Shown: piece by piece, positions 16,796-23,658 of the stretch
Position numbering within the stretch: the stretch's first letter is position 1
Layout of the letters: each line of letters begins with the position of its first letter
Assembly (NCBI GenBank): GCA_001874325.1
Contig: MPCW01000019.1
Span: 1 to 32,696 of the forward strand
Source: Flavobacterium sp. MedPE-SWcel
GTDB taxonomy: Bacteria > Bacteroidota > Bacteroidia > Flavobacteriales > Flavobacteriaceae
DNA: 32,696 nucleotides
Direction: 5' to 3'
Notes under the pieces: generated by a model
The model's database searches: none
Told to the model about the DNA's origin: nothing
The model's input: the letters and a program-made list of their open reading frames with translations, nothing else
Made by a program: the position numbers and the translations under genes

Positions 16796-16990
16796 ATGAA
16801 AAATATATATTTACTATTACTTTTTGGTGCAGCCTTTTGGGCGTTTTACGAGCAATCTAAAGCAGAGCCTAATAAGTTTATAATGATTGGTGCTATTGCT
16901 ATATTTATGATAGGACTAATGCGATTAATGTCGAAAGTGCCTAGTAAAGGAAGTGAAGATAATAAGGAAAATGAAGAAGATGGAGTTTAA
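16796..16990 (+). CDS. Small membrane protein, 64 residues
   Basis: The product has two hydrophobic segments (about 3-17 and 27-45) and a highly acidic tail rich in Glu, Asp and Asn. The family was not recognised. It is supported by an exact -7 promoter box, a start at normal spacing and an overlap of its end with the Smr gene start. It may serve mainly to couple translation of the downstream gene or may be a small envelope factor; neither is shown. Confidence 0.6.
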   Translation: MKNIYLLLLFGAAFWAFYEQSKAEPNKFIMIGAIAIFMIGLMRLMSKVPSKGSEDNKENEEDGV

Positions 16991-17537
16991 TATAGGAGAT
17001 TCGGTTACTGTACTAGATGACGCTATCAATGGTATAGTAAAGGGTTTTAAGAATAAAATGATAATTATCGAAACAGAAGAAGGTTTTGACTTAGATTTTG
17101 AAGCTCGAGAACTTGTTAAAACAACTAATGAAGAAGCGTTAAAAGGATTCTTTGCCTCGCAAAGCTTACACTCTGTACTTAAAGAAAAAGAGCTTCCTAA
17201 AAAACGAAGTTTTGTAAAAGAAAAACGTTCTAAAAAAGATGAGTTTGTACTAGAAGTAGATTTACATATAGAAAAGCTAGTACCTAATAAAAGAGGAATG
17301 TCTAATTATGATATACTCACATTACAATCTGATACAGCAAAACGACAATTAGAGTTTGCTATTAAAAATAGAATGCCAAAAGTTGTACTCATTCATGGAG
17401 TAGGTGAGGGAGTGCTTAAAGCTGAACTTGACTTTCTTTTAGGAAGATATGATGGAATTACATTTAAAGATGCCGATTATCAAAAATATGGTTCGGGTGC
17501 TACAGAAGTTTATATAAAACAAAACCCAAATAGATAA
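16971..17537 (+). CDS. DUF2027/Smr domain protein (MutS2-like Smr endonuclease domain)
   Basis: The open frame begins at 16953, but ATGs at 16971 and 16980 (giving MEFNIGDSVTVL) fit the domain start better; I chose 16971, with 16980 about equally likely. An N-terminal beta-barrel-like region (IGDSVTVLDDAINGIVKGF, IIIETEEGFDLDFEARELV) resembles DUF2027. The C-terminal Smr domain (about the last 95 residues) contains EVDLHIEKLV, RQLEFAIKNRMPKVVLIHG, VGEGVLKAEL and YGSGATEVYI. Smr domains nick or cleave nucleic acids, and recently some act on RNA during ribosome rescue. The start overlaps the upstream small gene. The stop lies inside the 17534-17578 palindrome. Confidence 0.85.
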   Translation: MKKMEFNIGDSVTVLDDAINGIVKGFKNKMIIIETEEGFDLDFEARELVKTTNEEALKGFFASQSLHSVLKEKELPKKRSFVKEKRSKKDEFVLEVDLHIEKLVPNKRGMSNYDILTLQSDTAKRQLEFAIKNRMPKVVLIHGVGEGVLKAELDFLLGRYDGITFKDADYQKYGSGATEVYIKQNPNR

Positions 17538-17578
17538 TAAAATAAGAGCCGCTAAATTAGCGGCTCTTATTTTATTAT
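17534..17578. terminator. Long symmetric bidirectional terminator containing convergent stop codons
   Basis: Bases 17534-17555 and 17557-17578 are perfect reverse complements (22 base pairs around one central A). The core is AGAGCCGCTAA with AT-only flanks. The TAA of the Smr gene (17535-17537) is inside the left arm, and the first base of the opposing gene's stop (17578) ends the right arm. Confidence 0.85.
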
Positions 17579-18588
17579 TAGTTAGTTACATAAGTACCTA
17601 ATAAAAATCCACCGTTATCTTCGGCTTCTTGTGCATTTTCCTCACTCAACACTTCATATAAAGTAAATGTTTCTCCGCTAGTAACATCTGTTCTAGAGAA
17701 TACTACATCTTTCAATCTTATTTCATGAAAGAAAGTACCAGGGTTTATATCATCCTCAGTAGTTACAACTATAATCGACCCTGATGATGCTCTCCAGTTT
17801 TGATTAATATCTATAGTAGTATCTAAATCACATACAATAGAACTATTTACAGTACCACTATAAGTTTTAAATAATAACTCATAATCTTCTTCATCTGCAG
17901 AAAGCTCTATTATAGGTAATGTTCCCACCACATTAACAAATGTATTATCAGGAAAATTTAAAATTATTACATCATTACCACTTGTTTTATAAACTCTATC
18001 TTCTGATGCTGTTTCACAAGCTACAGCAATAGGAGTCTCTTCATCTCCATAACTAAAATTAAATCCTAAAGGGCTTGTAAAAGATCCAAAAAGATTATCA
18101 TTAATACGTATTGTTTCATTACCGCTATTAAAAGTGATTTGCTTTAATGTTATGTTATGAATGTACCCTGTAAGCTTTCCGTTAGTATAATCCTTTTGTG
18201 TTGTTACAAGTATAGTACCTTCACCTGTCCACTCTTCAATAACACTAGGCGATGTAACAGTAAGATCTCCTGTATTACAAATTAAATTAGTTGTACTAGC
18301 AGGACCATTATAATTTCTATATAATACTTTATTAGCTCCACTAGTAGTAATAGCTATTTCTCGAGGTATCATACTACCAGTACCATCTAACTCACTTTCA
18401 ATATTATATAAATTAGACGGAGCTATCTCTAAAATAAGTGCTTCTGTAGTATTTGTTTTATAATAAATATTGTTTTGAGTACAAGTTGATACCGAAGCTC
18501 CTGAGAAATCGAAACTCTTAACAGTAATATCTCCATCATCACAACCAAAAACGAGTACTAAAGCTACAAGAGCTAGTATTTTTTTCAT
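17578..18588 (-). CDS. Hypothetical lipoprotein with an internal tandem duplication
   Basis: The 336-residue protein has a lipoprotein signal (lipobox VFGC, Cys at residue 16) followed by DDGD, an Asp-rich context consistent with surface exposure in Bacteroidota. Two related halves are visible. The first runs from about STCTQNNIYYKT through ITLKQITFNSGNETIRIND (about 34-168). The second runs from about VACETASEDRVYKT through IRLKDVVFSRTDVTSGETF (about 193-320). Both contain a Cys after a short lead, a LILE/IILN strand, an L(Y/F)(R/K)(N/T)Y segment, an (I/V)CNTGD/VCDLDTT segment and a GTILVTT/GSIIVVTT strand. The function is unknown. Its start is preceded by an exact -7 box at 18606-18613. Confidence 0.7.
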   Translation of the reverse strand: MKKILALVALVLVFGCDDGDITVKSFDFSGASVSTCTQNNIYYKTNTTEALILEIAPSNLYNIESELDGTGSMIPREIAITTSGANKVLYRNYNGPASTTNLICNTGDLTVTSPSVIEEWTGEGTILVTTQKDYTNGKLTGYIHNITLKQITFNSGNETIRINDNLFGSFTSPLGFNFSYGDEETPIAVACETASEDRVYKTSGNDVIILNFPDNTFVNVVGTLPIIELSADEEDYELLFKTYSGTVNSSIVCDLDTTIDINQNWRASSGSIIVVTTEDDINPGTFFHEIRLKDVVFSRTDVTSGETFTLYEVLSEENAQEAEDNGGFLLGTYVTN

Positions 18589-18605
18589 AGCAAATAAATT
18601 TTAAA

Positions 18606-18613
18606 CAAAAATA
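18606..18613 (-). promoter_or_regulatory. Candidate -7 box for the duplicated-domain lipoprotein
   Basis: On the minus strand this is TATTTTTG, an exact TAnnTTTG match, 17 bases before the ATG at 18588. Confidence 0.45.
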
Positions 18614-18685
18614 ACGTTTTTAAACACTCAATAAAACCTTTTGTACTAGGTTTAATTCAAAACGTGTTTATTATAACTTTTTGAG

Positions 18686-18693
18686 TAATTTTA
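18686..18693 (+). promoter_or_regulatory. Near-consensus -7 box for the cysteine desulfurase gene
   Basis: TAATTTTA matches TAnnTTTG except the last base and ends five bases before the ATG at 18699. This implies an almost leaderless mRNA and argues against the in-frame TTG at 18681 as the start. Confidence 0.4.
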
Positions 18694-18698
18694 CGGCA

Positions 18699-19847
18699 AT
18701 GAAAAAAGTATATTTAGACAACGCAGCTACTACAGCAATTAGACCTGAAGTAGTAACAGAGATAACAAACGTACTTAATGAACAGTACGGAAATCCTTCA
18801 TCTACACATAGTTTTGGTAGAAACGCTAAAGGAATAGTAGAAACTAGTAGAAAAATGATTGCTTCTTTAATTGGAGCTGAAGCTCGTGAAATTATTTTTA
18901 CCGCTGGAGGTACTGAAGCTGATAACTTAATTATTCAAAGCGCAGTAAAGGATCTTAAAATACAACGTATAATTACAGCTAAAACAGAACACCATGCTGT
19001 TTTACATACTGTAGATATGATGGTTAAGGACTTTAATGTTAAAGTGGATTATATAAATCTTTTACCAGATGGAAAGCCTGATATAAAACATTTACGACGA
19101 TTACTATCTGAAGATGTGCCTACACTTGTAAGTTTAATGCACGTTAATAACGAAACAGGTGTAATTATAGATTTAAAAAAGATAGGTACTATCTGCCACG
19201 AATATAAAGCACTATTTCACTCAGATACTGTACAGTCTATGGGTAAAGAAGCTATAAATCTTACTGAATTACCTGTAGATTTTATTGCAGCCAGCGCTCA
19301 TAAATTTCATGGCCCTAAAGGGATAGGTTTTGCTTATGTTCGAAAAAATAGCGGACTTAGAGCCATGATTCATGGAGGTGAGCAAGAAAAAGGAATGAGA
19401 GCGGGTACTGAGGCTACACATCAAGTAGCAGGAATGGCAAAAGCTCTTGAATTATCTTTAAAAGAAAATGAAGCAGATAAAAAGTATATAACTGATTTAC
19501 GTAATTACTTAATAGAAGAATTAAAATCGGTTTTTCCCGATTTTAAAATTGCAGGTAGTACTGTAGAGCAAGAACTTAATGATAATGTACTGTTTTATAC
19601 TATAGTAAATGCTATACTGCCATTATCAGAAGAAAAAGCATCAATGTTATTATTTAATCTCGATATGAACGGAATAGCTATTTCTAGAGGGAGTGCTTGT
19701 CAGTCTGGAAGTGTAAAACCATCACATGTACTTTCTGAAATTTTAAATGATGAAGATTTAAAAAAACCTTCACTACGAATTTCGTTAAGCCATTACAATA
19801 CTAAAGAGGATATAGACTTGTTTATAACAGCTTTAAAGAAAGTATAA
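18699..19847 (+). CDS. Cysteine desulfurase (NifS/IscS-type)
   Basis: This PLP enzyme takes sulfur from cysteine for iron-sulfur cluster or other thio-cofactor assembly. From the ATG at 18699 it has 382 residues. An in-frame TTG at 18681 exists but overlaps the promoter box, and the family starts with (M)KKVYLDNAATT. The motifs are YLDNAATT (5-12), GNPSSTHSFGR (31-41), FTAGGTEADNLII, HVNNETG (148-154), the PLP Lys202 in SAHKFHGPKG, and the persulfide Cys334 in SRGSACQSGSVKPSHVL. The loop around the cysteine is of the longer NifS/IscS class rather than SufS. No isc or suf scaffold gene adjoins it, so its acceptor is unknown. Confidence 0.92.
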   Translation: MKKVYLDNAATTAIRPEVVTEITNVLNEQYGNPSSTHSFGRNAKGIVETSRKMIASLIGAEAREIIFTAGGTEADNLIIQSAVKDLKIQRIITAKTEHHAVLHTVDMMVKDFNVKVDYINLLPDGKPDIKHLRRLLSEDVPTLVSLMHVNNETGVIIDLKKIGTICHEYKALFHSDTVQSMGKEAINLTELPVDFIAASAHKFHGPKGIGFAYVRKNSGLRAMIHGGEQEKGMRAGTEATHQVAGMAKALELSLKENEADKKYITDLRNYLIEELKSVFPDFKIAGSTVEQELNDNVLFYTIVNAILPLSEEKASMLLFNLDMNGIAISRGSACQSGSVKPSHVLSEILNDEDLKKPSLRISLSHYNTKEDIDLFITALKKV

Positions 19848-19851
19848 AAAT

Positions 19852-19881
19852 AAAAAGGGACTCGTTATGAGTCCCTTTTTT
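19852..19881. terminator. Bidirectional terminator between convergent genes
   Basis: AAAAAGGGACTC (19852-19863) and GAGTCCCTTTTT (19869-19880) form a perfect 12-base-pair stem with a five-base loop. It serves the cysteine desulfurase (+) and OmpW-like (-) genes. Confidence 0.9.
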
Positions 19882-19907
19882 AATACTATTTGAATAAAAG
19901 TAATTCT

Positions 19908-20591
19908 TTAGAATTTCATACCGATACCAAAACCAAGTAACCAAGGGTCAATATCTACTTCTGCAGGTATACTTAAACCATCAGCAAGGTTAGAAGCGTC
20001 TACAGTAACATCAGTACTCAAGAATATTTTTTTAGCATCTACATTTATAAAGAACTTATCATTTATCATGTAGTCAAAACCTACCTGAAATGCATACCCT
20101 ACAGCATTATCATAATCAACACCTCTCACGGTACTACCTTCATCTACACTATAAAATATAGTATAATTAAGACCAGCACCTACATAAGGTTTAAAGTCTT
20201 CAGTAGGGTAGAAGTGATACTGTACAGTTAATGTAGGTGGTAATAAATATACACTACCTAAGTCTACGTCAGTACTTGTAGGTCCTCCAATTGCAGATAT
20301 ATCAGAAGCTGTCGTATTTACATCATGCTTACTTGTACCTAATACAAGCTCAGCTGCTATATTTTTAGTAAAGAAATAAGTAAAGTCTAATTCAGGTATA
20401 AAAGCAGTAGAAATATCTACATCACCACCAATAACCCCAATATTTGCACTTTCGCTAGGCACTACAGCTACACCACGAAGGCGAACTTGCCATTTTTTAA
20501 AATCAGTAGTAGTGTTATCATCTTCCTGTGCATTTGCAAAATTTGTACTAAATAGTGCTAAACCAATTGCTGCTAAGATTATTTTTTTCAT
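19908..20591 (-). CDS. OmpW family outer-membrane protein
   Basis: From the ATG at 20591 the product has 227 residues with a good signal peptide (MKKIILAAIGLALFSTNFANAQ). An upstream in-frame ATG at 20618 would add nine polar residues and would lie within the promoter, so I reject it. OmpW features include WQVRLRGVAVVPSES, the strand ELDFTYFFTKNIAAELVLG, LLPPTLTVQYHF, KPYVGAGLNYTIFY, VGYAFQVGFDYMINDKFFINVDAK and the terminal GFGIGMKF ending in Phe, all typical of this eight-stranded barrel. OmpW proteins form narrow hydrophobic channels and are implicated in uptake of small hydrophobic molecules. It lies just downstream of the aromatic operon but after its terminator and has its own promoter, so a functional link is only possible. 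Confidence 0.92.
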   Translation of the reverse strand: MKKIILAAIGLALFSTNFANAQEDDNTTTDFKKWQVRLRGVAVVPSESANIGVIGGDVDISTAFIPELDFTYFFTKNIAAELVLGTSKHDVNTTASDISAIGGPTSTDVDLGSVYLLPPTLTVQYHFYPTEDFKPYVGAGLNYTIFYSVDEGSTVRGVDYDNAVGYAFQVGFDYMINDKFFINVDAKKIFLSTDVTVDASNLADGLSIPAEVDIDPWLLGFGIGMKF

Positions 20592-20615
20592 TCTTGTTGT
20601 TTTTAAATTATACTT

Positions 20616-20623
20616 CAAAATTA
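20616..20623 (-). promoter_or_regulatory. Candidate -7 box for the OmpW-like gene
   Basis: On the minus strand this is TAATTTTG, an exact TAnnTTTG match, 24 bases before the ATG at 20591. It shows that the gene can be transcribed independently of the upstream operon. Confidence 0.5.
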
Positions 20624-20718
20624 TACAAGAATGACACTTTAAAAGCTGATTAAAATCATAGTTTGAAAACTATTTTAATCTCAATATAATAGTAACCTTT
20701 TATTCAGTTTGTTGAAAA

Positions 20719-20756
20719 ATAAAACTCTCTTGAAAATTTTACTTTTCAAGAGAGTT
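20719..20756 (-). terminator. Terminator of the aromatic catabolic operon
   Basis: AACTCTCTTGAAAA (20723-20736) and TTTTCAAGAGAGTT (20743-20756) form a perfect 14-base-pair stem with a six-base loop. In the minus direction it is followed by TTTTATTTTT. It lies 28 bases after the maleate isomerase stop. Confidence 0.88.
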
Positions 20757-20783
20757 CATAATTTATTTTAAAGAGTTCTTTAT

Positions 20784-21539
20784 TTAGTACTTTCCACTAA
20801 GTAAAGCTCCACCCATAGGTATTTTAGTATCTAAATCTAGCTTCTTTAGCATTTCATAGGTCGTACAAACAGCTGCAGAGGTAACAGGAATACCTATTTC
20901 CTTTTCTATAGCATCTATAGCCTCTAAAGACGGCATTTGTACGCAAGCAGAAGCTACAAGTACATCTACACCCTCAAGATTTAATCTTTTATAGATATCT
21001 AGTAAGTTCATTGGGTCTTGTGCTGCAACCTCTAAATTATCAGGTATCTCTAGTGCAATAGAATCTACTACCTCAAAACCTTGATGTTCTATATAGTCTA
21101 CCACCATTTGTGTAAGCGGTTTCATATATGGTGTTATTACTGCTACTTTTTTAGCTCCTAATACTTTCAATCCGTTTATTAATGCTCCAGCACTCGTAAC
21201 AATAGGAGTAGGGGCATCGTTTTTTACGGTTTCTTCATGTAAATTAGCTTCTGATGCACAGTGGTAACCACGCCCCATACTCATAATAGCTACAAGGCAA
21301 GCATAGCCCATAACATCTACACGAGCATCACTAAGTTCTTGTGCACATTTTAAGCTTTGAGCATCCATTGCTTCTAGCTCTTCTTTAGTCACTTTTTTCA
21401 TTCGCATACGACTAGAATGGAATGTAAAACGTTCTGGAGCTATTGTTTCTCTAGAATGTAAAAGTGCTGGTATCTCAGTCTCCATCGTTATGTTAGAGCT
21501 GGGTACTATCTGTCCTATTTTATATCTTTTAACTGACAT
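20784..21539 (-). CDS. Maleate isomerase (maleate cis-trans isomerase, Asp/Glu racemase superfamily)
   Basis: The predicted reaction is maleate to fumarate, feeding the TCA cycle. The 251-residue protein has the family's N-terminal IGQIVPSSNITMETEIPALL (8-27) and the two catalytic cysteines at Cys81 (MGYACLVAIMSMG) and Cys199 (VASACVQMPSLEA). Their spacing of 118 residues equals that of the characterised maleate isomerases as I recall them (Cys76/Cys194 in the Nocardia enzyme; NicE of Pseudomonas is similar). Relatives that decarboxylate arylmalonates or racemise amino acids lack this exact N-terminal signature. It is the last gene of the eight-gene operon, 34 bases after the FAH-family gene, which produces its presumed substrate. 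No nicotinate-pathway genes, its usual partners, occur in the window. Confidence 0.88.
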   Translation of the reverse strand: MSVKRYKIGQIVPSSNITMETEIPALLHSRETIAPERFTFHSSRMRMKKVTKEELEAMDAQSLKCAQELSDARVDVMGYACLVAIMSMGRGYHCASEANLHEETVKNDAPTPIVTSAGALINGLKVLGAKKVAVITPYMKPLTQMVVDYIEHQGFEVVDSIALEIPDNLEVAAQDPMNLLDIYKRLNLEGVDVLVASACVQMPSLEAIDAIEKEIGIPVTSAAVCTTYEMLKKLDLDTKIPMGGALLSGKY

Positions 21540-21573
21540 TACTTAAAGTATAACTTTAGTTGTTTTTAAAATC

Positions 21574-22491
21574 TTAAATATCCTTAGAATCTACAATAGT
21601 ATTTGTAATTGTACCAATACCTTCTACAGTAGCTTCTACAACATCTCCTGGCCACATAAAGGCTTGCGGATCTCTACCTGCACCAACACCTGCTGGTGTA
21701 CCTGTAGCTATAATATCTCCAGATTCGATAGTAAATACTGTACTAATATCATTGATCAAGTCATTAATATTAAATAGCATAAACTTAGTGTTTGAGTTTT
21801 GACGCTCTTCTCCGTTTAATTTTAATGAAAGGTTTAGATTATGTGGATCTGCTATTTCATCAGCAGTAACAATCATAGGTCCCATAGGAGCAAAAGTATC
21901 TTGTCCTTTAGATACTATCCATTGCCCTGAACGACGGCAATCTCTAGCACTAATATCATTTATAACACTATAACCATATACATAGTCCATAGCATCTTCT
22001 TTAGGTACGTTTTTACCTCTCTTACTAACAATTACAGCAAGTTCAACCTCATAGTCTAGTTGTTTTGTAATATCTTGATTATGTATAATATTTGTTCCTG
22101 TACCTGTAACAGATGTAGGTGGTTTTGAAAATATAACAGGCTGTTGTGGTAAATCTTTAGAAGTATCTAATGTTCTAGCCGACTCAGCAACGTGCTCTGT
22201 ATAATTTAATCCTATGCCTATAACATTTTTTCTAGGTTTTGGTATTGGTGCCATTAACTTAGCATCTGAAAGCGATACAGAACATTTATTCAACTCGTCA
22301 GTTGTAGCATTATCTATAAGCGATGTTGCTTTAGCAATACCTTCTTTTCCAAGATCAATAAATTCAAGCATGTTGTTAGGTAGAGTATCACCTTTAAGTT
22401 TCCCTAACTGTTCAGCGTTTATAATAACATCATCTTTTATAAAGCCAAGTTGATGTGTAGTATCGTTTATTTTATAAGTAACTAATTTCAT
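21574..22491 (-). CDS. Fumarylacetoacetate hydrolase family protein, probable maleylpyruvate-type hydrolase
   Basis: The 305-residue protein has an N-terminal FAH_N-like region (1-75) and the FAH catalytic domain. Residues IGIGLNYTEH give the catalytic His100; QLDYEVELAVIV gives metal ligands Glu148 and Glu150; INDISARD gives Asp179; GQDTFAPMGPMIV and the GTPAGVG loop (264-270) follow. FAH-family enzymes cleave C-C bonds of 1,3-diketo acids. In gentisate pathways they hydrolyse fumarylpyruvate or, as with HbzF, maleylpyruvate. With a maleate isomerase immediately downstream and no maleylpyruvate isomerase in the operon, direct hydrolysis to maleate plus pyruvate is the best fit; this is inference. 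Its start lies 33 bases after the dioxygenase stop. Confidence 0.88.
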   Translation of the reverse strand: MKLVTYKINDTTHQLGFIKDDVIINAEQLGKLKGDTLPNNMLEFIDLGKEGIAKATSLIDNATTDELNKCSVSLSDAKLMAPIPKPRKNVIGIGLNYTEHVAESARTLDTSKDLPQQPVIFSKPPTSVTGTGTNIIHNQDITKQLDYEVELAVIVSKRGKNVPKEDAMDYVYGYSVINDISARDCRRSGQWIVSKGQDTFAPMGPMIVTADEIADPHNLNLSLKLNGEERQNSNTKFMLFNINDLINDISTVFTIESGDIIATGTPAGVGAGRDPQAFMWPGDVVEATVEGIGTITNTIVDSKDI

Positions 22492-22524
22492 TATTTATAT
22501 TGTTGTTTGCTTCTGTATTTTAAA

Positions 22525-23628
22525 TTATTCTATTGTTTGGTATCCGTCAGGATGTGCTTTTTCTTGGTATAACCCTAATGAAGTAATAACTGGTAAATCG
22601 TTAAACGAGAATAAACAAGCATCTTCGGTTTCTGATAAATTTACATGCTCATGATATACCCATGATGGTACACAAAAAATATCACGCTCTTTCCAGTCAA
22701 AACGTTTACCGCCTATTATTGAGTAACCTTTACCTTTCGCACATTGATACACAAAAGATCCTGTATGTTTGTGCGCTTTAGTATGCTCTCCAGCTCTTAA
22801 TAACTGCATAGATGCTCCCATAGTCTGCATTACATGACCTCCTGTAGCAGGATTAGTATATTGCATCAAGATACCATCATAAGGAGAACCTTCATGTACC
22901 TTAGCAGCCTCTAATAATGCTGGATATACTTTTTTCCATGAATATTTAAATAGGGGAGAGTAAGGCTTATCCCATTCTTGGTCGGCAGGTACAATTCCTA
23001 CACCACCATAAGCTAATGGAGAAAAGTTAACAGGAGCAGTAAGTTCTTGATTACCATCTAATACAGCATAATCATTTGCTTCTAATGCATTTACAAGCGG
23101 AATATCAAGCCCATCTTGCCAAATACATGTTTTTCCATCTTCTGCAACACCATGCTCATGCCAAGTACTATTTGGAGTAATAACAAAATCGTTTACCTCA
23201 AGGGTTATTCTATTACCATCTACAACGGTATAACCGCCTTCGCCTTCCATTATAAAACGGAGTGCAGCAGCTTTATGTTTATGTGCAGGAGTACTTTCTC
23301 CTGGTCGTGTTACCTGAATACCAGTATATAACCACCCCACAGCAGCGCTCACATCTTTACGTTTATCATTAACAAGATACACCACACGGCGACCTGCTTC
23401 TCCTGGTGTTACTAATTCTGCCGATTTTAGTACAAGGCTACGTAAATCATCATATTTCCATAACATTGGTATAGATGACGGACGTGGTTCCCAAGGTTCA
23501 ATATCATTAGCAACCGTCCATAATGCTCCTGCACCAAGGGTTTCTAATTTTTTATAATATGCTTCTAGCTCTGGGGTATCTTGTACTCTGGCGCGACCAT
23601 ATGCACTATCGTCGTGTTTTGTATCCAT
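22525..23628 (-). CDS. Gentisate 1,2-dioxygenase-type bicupin ring-cleavage dioxygenase
   Basis: This predicted Fe(II) dioxygenase opens the ring of gentisate, or a related 5-hydroxylated benzoate, between C1 and C2. The 367-residue protein has two cupin domains. The N-terminal cupin has PAHKHKAAALRFIMEGEG with iron ligands His116 and His118, and WHEHG with His157, matching the three-His site of gentisate dioxygenases. It also has DGLDIPLVNALEA. The second cupin keeps AHKHTGSFVYQ (His286, His288) and YHEH (326, 328). Relatives include salicylate 1,2-dioxygenase and 5-nitrosalicylate dioxygenase, so the substrate could differ from gentisate. It is gene six of the operon, 30 bases after the nitrilase-like gene. 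Confidence 0.88.
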   Translation of the reverse strand: MDTKHDDSAYGRARVQDTPELEAYYKKLETLGAGALWTVANDIEPWEPRPSSIPMLWKYDDLRSLVLKSAELVTPGEAGRRVVYLVNDKRKDVSAAVGWLYTGIQVTRPGESTPAHKHKAAALRFIMEGEGGYTVVDGNRITLEVNDFVITPNSTWHEHGVAEDGKTCIWQDGLDIPLVNALEANDYAVLDGNQELTAPVNFSPLAYGGVGIVPADQEWDKPYSPLFKYSWKKVYPALLEAAKVHEGSPYDGILMQYTNPATGGHVMQTMGASMQLLRAGEHTKAHKHTGSFVYQCAKGKGYSIIGGKRFDWKERDIFCVPSWVYHEHVNLSETEDACLFSFNDLPVITSLGLYQEKAHPDGYQTIE

Positions 23629-23658
23629 ACTAGTTAGTTTTTTAGCAGTTAATTTTAT

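Noticed and set aside
16971..17537. Smr-domain gene as part of a mobile or mismatch-repair system
   Set aside because: There is no MutS core, no transposase and no direct repeats; it looks like a standalone DUF2027/Smr housekeeping protein.
18681..18698. TTG start adding six residues to the cysteine desulfurase
   Set aside because: It overlaps the probable promoter box, and the family starts at the KKVYLDNAATT segment.
19908..20591. OmpW-like gene as a ninth gene of the catabolic operon
   Set aside because: A strong terminator (20719-20756) and an exact -7 box (20616-20623) separate it, although a transport link remains possible.
20784..22491. Nicotinate degradation cluster suggested by the maleate isomerase
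   Set aside because: No hydroxynicotinate monooxygenase, dihydroxypyridine dioxygenase, N-formylmaleamate deformylase or NicF-type amidase is present; the neighbours fit gentisate-type cleavage.
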